A stretch of DNA of 64,000 nt. It comes from RBG-16-66-20 sp964564865. Its GTDB lineage: Bacteria; Pseudomonadota; Gammaproteobacteria; Burkholderiales; SG8-39. Positions 1 through 6,234 of this stretch are shown here, piece by piece. The stretch lies in assembly GCA_964564865.1 (NCBI GenBank), contig CAZMDA010000013.1, forward strand, positions 1 to 64,000, in the 5' to 3' direction. Both the position numbers and the translations under genes were made by a program. Below the pieces are notes generated by a model. The model was not told where the DNA came from and made no database searches. It worked only from the letters and a program-made list of their open reading frames with translations. The stretch's first letter is position 1. Every line of letters starts with the position of its first letter.

Positions 1-1348
1 CCTGATCATGGTGTTCGGCGCCATCATGCCGGCGTTCGTGGGCTTCGCGAACTGGCAGATCCCGATGATGATCGGCGCGCCCGACATGGCCTTCGCGCGC
101 CTGAACAACTGGTCGTTCTGGCTGCTGCCCTTCGCCGCCGCGCTGCTGATCCTGTCGTTCTTCATGCCGGGCGGCGCCCCGGGCGTGGGCTGGACGCTGT
201 ACGCCCCGCTCACGGTGCAGATGGGCATCGGCATGGACCTCACCATCTTCGCGGTGCACATCCTGGGCATGAGCTCGATCCTGGGCTCGATCAACATCAT
301 CACCACCATCCTCAACATGCGCGCGCCGGGGATGACGCTGATGAAGATGCCCCTGTTCTGCTGGACCTGGCTGATCACCGCCTACCTGCTGGTGGCGGCG
401 ATGCCGGTGCTCGCGGGCGCGGTCACCATGTCCCTCACCGACCGCCACTTCGGCACCTCGTTCTTCAACGCCGCCGGCGGCGGCGACCCGGTGCTGTACC
501 AGCACATCTTCTGGTTCTTCGGCCACCCCGAGGTGTACATCATCGCGCTGCCCGCCTTCGGCGTCGTGTCGCAGGTGATCCCGGCGTTCTCGCGCAAGCC
601 CCTGTTCGGCTACGCCTCGATGGTCTACGCCACCTCCGCGATCGCGATCCTGTCCTTCATCGTCTGGGCGCACCACATGTACACCGTGGGCATGCCGGTG
701 CAGGGCCAGCTGTTCTTCATGTACGCGACCACCCTGATCGCGGTCCCCACCGGGGTCAAGGTGTTCAACTGGGTGGCGACGATGTGGAAGGGCTCGCTCA
801 CCTTCGAGACGCCGATGCTGTTCGCGATCGGCTTCCTGTTCCTGTTCACGCTGGGCGGCTTCACCGGCCTGGTGCTGTCGCTGGTGCCGATCGACATCCA
901 GCTGCACGACACCTACTACGTGGTGGCGCACTTCCACTACGTGATGGTGGCGGGCGCCCTGTTCGCCGCCTTCGCGGGCGTGTACTTCTGGCTGCCGAAG
1001 TGGACCGGCCGGATGTACGACGAGACCCTGGGCAAGTGGCACTTCTGGCTGACGATGATCTTCTTCAACGTCACCTTCTTCGTGCAGCACTTCTCGGGCC
1101 TGGCGGGCATGCCGCGGCGCATCCCGGACTACCCGCTCATGTTCGAGACCTGGAACAAGATCAGCTCGATCGGCGCCTTCGGCTTCGGCCTGTCGCAGCT
1201 GCTGTTCCTGTACATCGTGCTCAAGGCGATCCGCAGCGGCGAGAAGGCCCCGGACAAGGCCTGGGAGGGCGCCGACTCGCTGGAGTGGACGCACCTGCCC
1301 ACGCCGGCGCCGTACCATTCCTTCGAGACCCCGCCGGTCGTGAAGTAG
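1..1348 (+). CDS. ctaD: Cytochrome c oxidase subunit I (3' part)
   Basis: Catalytic subunit of the inner-membrane heme-copper terminal oxidase that reduces O2 and pumps protons. The window opens inside the gene. The visible reading frame starts at base 2 and the true start lies upstream. Counting from the first visible Met (base 8), the HPEVY motif (CuB His and cross-linked Tyr) is at 173-177, the CuB pair HH at 222-223, and the heme ligands in HDTYYVVAHFHYV at 300-312. Many hydrophobic helices are present. The C-terminus runs to a normal end. It heads a cluster of oxidase and assembly genes in the usual betaproteobacterial order. Subunit II (ctaC) should lie just outside the window. Confidence 0.97.
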   Translation, partial: LIMVFGAIMPAFVGFANWQIPMMIGAPDMAFARLNNWSFWLLPFAAALLILSFFMPGGAPGVGWTLYAPLTVQMGIGMDLTIFAVHILGMSSILGSINIITTILNMRAPGMTLMKMPLFCWTWLITAYLLVAAMPVLAGAVTMSLTDRHFGTSFFNAAGGGDPVLYQHIFWFFGHPEVYIIALPAFGVVSQVIPAFSRKPLFGYASMVYATSAIAILSFIVWAHHMYTVGMPVQGQLFFMYATTLIAVPTGVKVFNWVATMWKGSLTFETPMLFAIGFLFLFTLGGFTGLVLSLVPIDIQLHDTYYVVAHFHYVMVAGALFAAFAGVYFWLPKWTGRMYDETLGKWHFWLTMIFFNVTFFVQHFSGLAGMPRRIPDYPLMFETWNKISSIGAFGFGLSQLLFLYIVLKAIRSGEKAPDKAWEGADSLEWTHLPTPAPYHSFETPPVVK

Positions 1349-1361
1349 GCCGGGCGGCGCG

Positions 1362-1481
1362 ATGACCCATGAGCCGGAGCTCGCCGTGAGCCGCAACCTG
1401 AAGACCGCGCTGCTGCTGGGCGCGGTCTCGCTCACCACGTTCGTGCTCATCATCGCCAAGTACTGGATCATGAATGGCTGA
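1362..1481 (+). CDS. Cytochrome oxidase small assembly protein
   Basis: A 39-residue protein that begins 13 bp after ctaD and overlaps ctaG by 8 bp. It has a short polar N-terminus (MTHEPELAVSRNLKT) and one hydrophobic helix ending KYWIMNG. Tiny single-helix proteins of this kind sit between ctaD and ctaG in many Burkholderiales and are annotated as cytochrome oxidase small assembly protein. The assignment rests on size, one membrane helix and position. It is likely translated together with ctaD and ctaG. No biochemical role can be read from the sequence. Confidence 0.8.
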   Translation: MTHEPELAVSRNLKTALLLGAVSLTTFVLIIAKYWIMNG

Positions 1482-2088
1482 GGCCGCGGCCCCGGAGGCG
1501 AGCAAGGCCGAGCAGCAGGCGGAGCTGCGGCGCGAGAACCGCGGCTTGTCCGCGCGCCTGTCCATCGTCGCCGTGGCCATGTTCGGCTTCGGCTTCGCGC
1601 TGGTGCCGTTTTACGACGCCATCTGCCGCGCCCTGGGCGTCAATTCGCTCACCGCGCGCGCGGAGATCCCGGCCAACACGCAGGTGGACACCAGCCGCCT
1701 GATCACCATCGAGCTGGACGCCAACGCGCACAACATGCCCTGGCAGTTCCGGCCGCTGGTGCGGCACCTCCAGGTCCATCCGGGCCAGCTGGTCCAGGTG
1801 GAGTACGAGATCGCCAACGTGCGCAGCGCCCCGGTGACCGGCCAGGCGGTGCCCAGCTACGGGCCGGTGCGCTCGGGCGCCTTCGTGCGCAAGCTCGACT
1901 GCTTCTGCTTCACGCAGCAGACGCTCGGCCCGGGCGAGACGCGGCGCATGCCGGTGAGCTTCACCGTCGACGCCTCGCTGCCGGCCGACATCCATTCGAT
2001 GACGCTGTCCTACACCTTCTTCGAGGTGGCCGGGACGGCGGGATCCGGCGCGGCGGCGCCGGGTAAGGCCGCCAGGGGGAGCATCTAG
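1474..2088 (+). CDS. ctaG: Cytochrome c oxidase assembly protein CtaG (Cox11 family)
   Basis: Copper chaperone that delivers copper to the CuB site of subunit I. It is 204 residues long. One N-terminal membrane helix (about 29-50) is followed by a periplasmic domain carrying the copper-binding CFCF motif, with Cys143 and Cys145, directly followed by TQQTLGPGE as in Cox11. The start codon lies inside the end of the upstream small gene, and the stop overlaps a downstream GTG by one base, so the run is tightly coupled. Length and motif match the family. Confidence 0.96.
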   Translation: MAEAAAPEASKAEQQAELRRENRGLSARLSIVAVAMFGFGFALVPFYDAICRALGVNSLTARAEIPANTQVDTSRLITIELDANAHNMPWQFRPLVRHLQVHPGQLVQVEYEIANVRSAPVTGQAVPSYGPVRSGAFVRKLDCFCFTQQTLGPGETRRMPVSFTVDASLPADIHSMTLSYTFFEVAGTAGSGAAAPGKAARGSI

Positions 2089-2288
2089 TGGGGGGCGCCG
2101 TGAAGCCAGCCTCGTTCCTCGACGTCGTCAAGACCGTGCTCGCCGGCGCGATCGGCATCCGCCGCCGGGTGGACCACGAGCGCGCGCCGGTGAAGCCGGT
2201 GCACATCATCATCGCGGGGATCGTCTTCGCGGTGCTCTTCATCTTCACCCTGCTCACGATCGTGAAGATCGTGCTCAGCCAGGCCTAG
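2088..2288 (+). CDS. DUF2970 family small membrane protein
   Basis: A protein of 62 to 66 residues with a positively charged N-terminal half and one C-terminal membrane helix (about 44-64). DUF2970 proteins are found between ctaG and ctaE in betaproteobacteria, and their role in oxidase biogenesis is presumed, not shown. The start shown is a GTG overlapping the ctaG stop by one base. A second in-frame GTG at 2100 is also possible. It is followed after 19 bp by ctaE, so it belongs to the same transcript. Confidence 0.82.
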   Translation: MGGAVKPASFLDVVKTVLAGAIGIRRRVDHERAPVKPVHIIIAGIVFAVLFIFTLLTIVKIVLSQA

Positions 2289-2307
2289 AAGGACCAGGGA
2301 GAACAAC

Positions 2308-3177
2308 ATGGAACACGGCGCCAGCCCCACCGCCCGCCAGGGCCACTACTACGTCCCGCAACCGATGCCCTGGCCGGTCATGGGCTCGCTGTCCATCTTC
2401 CTGCTCGCGCTGGGCGGGGTGTTCGTCATGAACGGCGCCGGCGGCGGCTGGGTCGGCATGGCCGGCGGCCTGGTTCTGCTCACTTACATGATGTTCCGCT
2501 GGTTCGGCGACGTCATCCGCGAGTCCGAGGGCGGCAAGTACGGCCGCTGGGAGGACGTGTCGTTCCGCTGGGGCATGAGCTTCTTCATCTTCTCCGAGGT
2601 GATGTTCTTCGCCGCGTTCTTCGGCGCCCTGTTCTGGGCGCGGGTGATGTCGGTGCCCGACCTCGCCAGCCTCGAGCACCGCGAGCTGCTGTGGCCCGGC
2701 TTCAGCGGGCACTGGCCCTCGGCGGGGCCGGCGTTCGAGGAGAAGTTCTCGACCATGGCCGCGTGGGGGCTGCCGGCGATCAACACCGCGCTGCTGCTCG
2801 CCTCCGGGGTGACGGTGACCATCGCCCACTGGGCGCTGATCCAGGGCAAGCGCGGCGTGCTGAACCTGTTCCTGTTCCTGACCATCCTGCTGGGCGTGAT
2901 CTTCCTCGGCGTGCAGGCCTACGAGTACAGCCACGCCTACGCCGACCTGAACCTGAAGCTCACCACCGGGGCCTACGGCTCGACGTTCTTCATGCTGACC
3001 GGGTTCCACGGCTTCCACGTCACCATCGGCGCGATCATGCTGACCGTGATCTGGTTCCGCTGCCTGTCGGGGCACTTCAAGCCGGAGCACCACTTCGCCT
3101 TCGAGGGCGTGGCCTGGTACTGGCACTTCGTGGACGTGGTCTGGCTCGGCCTGTTCATCTTCGTCTACTGGCTGTAG
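2308..3177 (+). CDS. ctaE: Cytochrome c oxidase subunit III
   Basis: Third core membrane subunit of the aa3-type oxidase, 289 residues, close to the family norm. About seven hydrophobic helices are visible. Conserved stretches include FRWGMSFFIFSEVMFF near 90-105 and TGFHGFHV followed by HFVDVVWL near the C-terminus, all typical of CoxC. A good ribosome site (aagga) precedes the ATG. It closes the structural part of the oxidase operon. The next gene is on the opposite strand. Confidence 0.97.
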   Translation: MEHGASPTARQGHYYVPQPMPWPVMGSLSIFLLALGGVFVMNGAGGGWVGMAGGLVLLTYMMFRWFGDVIRESEGGKYGRWEDVSFRWGMSFFIFSEVMFFAAFFGALFWARVMSVPDLASLEHRELLWPGFSGHWPSAGPAFEEKFSTMAAWGLPAINTALLLASGVTVTIAHWALIQGKRGVLNLFLFLTILLGVIFLGVQAYEYSHAYADLNLKLTTGAYGSTFFMLTGFHGFHVTIGAIMLTVIWFRCLSGHFKPEHHFAFEGVAWYWHFVDVVWLGLFIFVYWL

Positions 3178-3192
3178 ACGTCCTGGGCGGCC

Positions 3193-3387
3193 CTACAGCC
3201 GGCCGGGAATCAGGCCGAAGTAGTAGCCGGCCATCAGGGCGGCGAACAGCGTCACCGACAGGCCGACGCGCAGCGCGAGCGCGCGCAGCATGCGCCTGGA
3301 GCCGGTCCGCTCGGTCATCAGGTAGTAGAGGGCCGAGCCCATGCTCGCGACGATCAGCACCAGCATGGCGATCACGACATAGCGCAT
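3193..3387 (-). CDS. Twin-transmembrane protein, DUF2909 family
   Basis: A 64-residue protein made almost entirely of two hydrophobic helices (about 3-23 and 40-60) joined by a short basic loop (TERTGSRRM). DUF2909 (twin transmembrane) proteins occur in this orientation between ctaE and surf1 in many betaproteobacteria. Function is unknown, and position suggests a link to oxidase assembly. It is divergent from surf1 with about 39 bp between start codons, which leaves room for back-to-back promoters. Start chosen at the ATG that gives the compact two-helix protein. Confidence 0.82.
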   Translation of the reverse strand: MRYVVIAMLVLIVASMGSALYYLMTERTGSRRMLRALALRVGLSVTLFAALMAGYYFGLIPGRL

Positions 3388-3426
3388 ACGGTGCACAGTG
3401 CATCGCCCGTCCATGACTGTCAACGA

Positions 3427-4071
3427 ATGAACGCCGCCGCCCTCCGCTTCCGGCCGCGTTGGTGGGCCGCGCTGCTGGCTGCGGCCGGCTGCGGCGCGGG
3501 CGTGCTGCTCGGCAACTGGCAATCCGGGCGCGCGGAGGACAAGCGGGCCGCGGCGGCGGCCGAGAAGCGCGTCACGCTGCGCGGCGCCTTCGTGGCGAAG
3601 TACACCGTGTTCCTCGACAACAAGGTCCATCGCGGCCGCGCGGGCTACCACGTGGTGCAGCCGCTGCGCCTCGCCGACGGCAGCCACGTGCTGGTGAACC
3701 GCGGCTGGGTCGCGGCCGATCCGCGCCGCGAGCGCCTGCCGGAGGTGCGGACGCCCGCCGGCGAGGCATCGGTCGAAGGCGTCCGCCTCGAGCGCTTCCC
3801 GCGCGCCATGAGCGCCGGGCCGCGCCCGGAGGGGCTGGTCTGGCAGAACATCGAGTTCGGCGAGTTCGCCGCCTGGTCGGGCCTGACGCTCGCGCCATAC
3901 GCCGTGGAGCAGCACTCCGCGCTCGAGGACGGCCTCGCGCGGGAGTGGCCGCGCTCGGACGCCGCGGTGGACAAGCACCGCAGCTACGCCCTGCAGTGGT
4001 ACTCGCTCGCCGCGCTCAGCGTCGTCCTCTTCCTCGTCCTCGGGTTCCGCCGCGATGCCCCTGCCCGGTAA
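3427..4071 (+). CDS. SURF1 family cytochrome oxidase assembly protein
   Basis: Membrane protein that helps insert heme A into subunit I. It is 214 residues, with one helix at the N-terminus (about 10-30) and one at the C-terminus (about 190-210) flanking a periplasmic domain. SURF1 features include the GNWQ end of the first helix, VLVNRGWV in the middle and YALQWYSLA before the last helix. An ATG 36 bp upstream is also in frame but would overlap the divergent promoter region. It overlaps the next gene by 17 bp. Confidence 0.93.
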   Translation: MNAAALRFRPRWWAALLAAAGCGAGVLLGNWQSGRAEDKRAAAAAEKRVTLRGAFVAKYTVFLDNKVHRGRAGYHVVQPLRLADGSHVLVNRGWVAADPRRERLPEVRTPAGEASVEGVRLERFPRAMSAGPRPEGLVWQNIEFGEFAAWSGLTLAPYAVEQHSALEDGLAREWPRSDAAVDKHRSYALQWYSLAALSVVLFLVLGFRRDAPAR

Positions 4072-4627
4072 AGGCTCGCCCTGGCTCGGGGATCCGGTCA
4101 AGCGCGGCCGGGTGAAGTTCCTGCTGCTCGGGCTGTTCTTCTGCCTCCCGGTGGCCGCGGGCTGGATCGCGTGGTGGCTGGACCTGGCGCCGGGGACCAC
4201 CAGCAACTACGGCACGCTGCTGCCGCCGCAGCCGGTGCCGCCGGGCCCGCTCGCGGCCGTCAAGGGCAAGTGGGTGCTGGTGCAGTTCGACTCCGGAGCG
4301 TGCGACGCCTACTGCGAGCGCAAGCTGTACTTCATGCGCCAGGTGCGGCGCGCCACCGGGAAGGAGGTCCAGCGCGTCGAGCGCGTCTGGGTGGTCACCG
4401 ACGCCAAGTCTCCGGCGCCGGCGCTGCTGGCGGCGATCGAAGGCACCGTGCTGGTGGCGGCCGACGAGCGGTTGCTGGCGGCGTTCCCGGCCGAGGGCTC
4501 GCCGGCGGCGCACATCTACCTCGTGGATCCGATCGGCAACCTCATGCTGCGCTTCCCGCGCGACCCGGATCCGTCGCGCATGATCAAGGACCTGCAGCGC
4601 CTGCTCCGGGTTTCGCGCTTCGGCTGA
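4055..4627 (+). CDS. Membrane-anchored SCO-like thioredoxin-fold protein
   Basis: A 190-residue protein with one membrane helix (about 22-42) and a periplasmic domain resembling the SCO/thioredoxin fold: a KGKWVLVQFDSG strand followed by a CxxxC pair (Cys83, Cys87). The SCO-type proline pattern is not present. Similar uncharacterised proteins follow surf1 in many Burkholderiales, where they are thought to assist oxidase metallation. That role is inferred from position. It overlaps surf1 by 17 bp and ends 19 bp before ctaB, exactly where ctaA is normally found. Confidence 0.8.
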   Translation: MPLPGKGSPWLGDPVKRGRVKFLLLGLFFCLPVAAGWIAWWLDLAPGTTSNYGTLLPPQPVPPGPLAAVKGKWVLVQFDSGACDAYCERKLYFMRQVRRATGKEVQRVERVWVVTDAKSPAPALLAAIEGTVLVAADERLLAAFPAEGSPAAHIYLVDPIGNLMLRFPRDPDPSRMIKDLQRLLRVSRFG

Positions 4628-4646
4628 GGGTCCGGCGTGATAACAT

Positions 4647-5573
4647 TTGCCTCCCTTGTCCGCTGATTCCATTCGCAATTCCCGGTTTTCGGGCTTCGCC
4701 CGGCAGGCGCGCGCCCGCATCGCCGCTTTCTACGCGCTGACCAAGCCGCGCGTGGTGTCGCTCATCGTCTTCACGGCGGTGATCGGCATGCTGCTCGCCT
4801 CGCCGGGCATGGTGGCGCCGCAGCTGTTGCTGGCCGGCACCGTCGGCATCGCGCTGGTGGCCGGGGCCGCCGCCGCGATGAACTGCCTGGTGGAGCAGAA
4901 GATCGACGCGCGCATGCAGCGCACCAGCTGGCGTCCGCTGCCGCGCGGCGAGCTGACGCCGCTGCAGACGCTGGTGTTCGCCGGCGCGGTGGGCGGGCTG
5001 GGCCTGTGGATCCTGGTGCACTACGTCAATGCCCTCACCATGTGGCTGACGCTCGCCACCTTCGTCGGCTACGCGGTGGTGTACACCGTGATCCTGAAGC
5101 CGCTGACGCCGCAGAACATCGTCATCGGCGGCGCCTCCGGCGCGATGCCGCCGGTGCTGGGCTGGGCCGCGGTCACCGGCGAGGTGACCACCGAGCCGCT
5201 GCTGCTGTTCCTGATCATCTTCGCCTGGACGCCGCCGCACTTCTGGTCGCTTGCGCTGTATCGCACCGAGGACTACGCCAGGGCGGGCGTGCCGATGCTG
5301 CCGGTGACCCACGGCCAGGCCTATACGCGGCTGCAGGTCCTGCTCTACACGATCATCCTGTTCGGGGTTTCGCTGCTGCCGTACTCGATCCGCATGAGCG
5401 GGCTGCTGTACCTCGGCGCGGCCGCGGTGCTGGGCGCGGCCTACCTCTGGTACGCGGTGCGCATCTATCTTTCGTACAGCGACCGCCTCGCGCGCGCCTG
5501 CTTCCGCTACTCCATCGTCTACCTCGCCGCATTGTTCGCGGCGCTGCTCGTTGACCACTACCTGGCGCTCTAG
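4647..5573 (+). CDS. ctaB: Protoheme IX farnesyltransferase (heme O synthase)
   Basis: Integral membrane prenyltransferase that adds a farnesyl group to heme B to give heme O. It has 305 to 308 residues and multiple helices. The prenyl-diphosphate site is NCLVEQKIDARMQRT from residue 79, with Asn79, Glu83 and Asp87 in the usual spacing. The second conserved region, TPPHFWSLAL, is also present. No ATG is available. Two in-frame TTG codons (4647 and 4656) are the candidate starts. It overlaps the downstream sco gene by 23 bp. Heme O would need CtaA to become heme A, but no ctaA lies here. Confidence 0.96.
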   Translation: MPPLSADSIRNSRFSGFARQARARIAAFYALTKPRVVSLIVFTAVIGMLLASPGMVAPQLLLAGTVGIALVAGAAAAMNCLVEQKIDARMQRTSWRPLPRGELTPLQTLVFAGAVGGLGLWILVHYVNALTMWLTLATFVGYAVVYTVILKPLTPQNIVIGGASGAMPPVLGWAAVTGEVTTEPLLLFLIIFAWTPPHFWSLALYRTEDYARAGVPMLPVTHGQAYTRLQVLLYTIILFGVSLLPYSIRMSGLLYLGAAAVLGAAYLWYAVRIYLSYSDRLARACFRYSIVYLAALFAALLVDHYLAL

Positions 5574-6138
5574 CATCGTCCTGCTCGCCGCGCTGGCGCT
5601 GGCGGCCTGCAGTCCGGAAGCACCGAAGTTCCGCAGCACCGACATCACCGGCGCCGAGTTCGGCCGCGAGCTGGCGCTCAACGGCCACGACGGCAAGCCG
5701 CGCACGCTGGCGGATTTCCGCGGCAAGGCGGTGCTGGTGTTCTTCGGCTACACCCACTGTCCCGACGTCTGCCCGACCACGCTCGCCGACGCCGCGCAGG
5801 CCCTGAAGGCCCTGGGCAAGGACGGGGACCGGGTGCAGGTGCTGTTCGTTACCGTGGATCCCGAGCGCGACACGCCGGAGGTGCTGGTCAGGTACGTCCC
5901 GGCGTTCGACGCGCGCTTCCTCGGCCTGCACGGCGATGCCGCGGCGATCCAGAAGGCGGCGAAGGAGTTCAAGATCTACTACGAGAAGCGGCCCGGCAAG
6001 GCGCCGGGCGAGTACACCATGGACCACAGCGGGCAGAGCTACGTGTTCGACCCGCAGGGCCGCATCCGCCTGCTGCTGCGGCCTGACCGCCTGTCGCAGG
6101 ACCTGGCCGGGGACCTGCGCGCGCTGCTGAGGGAGTGA
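5551..6138 (+). CDS. SCO1/SenC family copper chaperone
   Basis: Periplasmic or lipid-anchored copper protein that loads the CuA centre of subunit II. It has 195 residues. The N-terminal hydrophobic segment ends in LAAC, a likely lipoprotein cleavage site near Cys20. The copper ligands are the CPDVC pair (Cys70, Cys74) and His159 in MDHSGQ, the three ligands expected for SCO. The start is a TTG inside the end of ctaB, so translation is probably coupled. It is the last gene of the oxidase cluster. Confidence 0.95.
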   Translation: MTTTWRSSIVLLAALALAACSPEAPKFRSTDITGAEFGRELALNGHDGKPRTLADFRGKAVLVFFGYTHCPDVCPTTLADAAQALKALGKDGDRVQVLFVTVDPERDTPEVLVRYVPAFDARFLGLHGDAAAIQKAAKEFKIYYEKRPGKAPGEYTMDHSGQSYVFDPQGRIRLLLRPDRLSQDLAGDLRALLRE

Positions 6139-6234
6139 GGCAGCCGGCGCGCCGACGGCGCGCCGTAGGGATTCCCCTACAAGGGGTAGTGCCTTCCCGA
6201 CGTATGCTCTACAACCCGGTCCGGCCGGGCAACC

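Noticed and set aside
3371..3415. Small palindrome TGCAC-A-GTGCA between DUF2909 and surf1
   Set aside because: Eleven bp with no matching second site or known regulator; could be chance.
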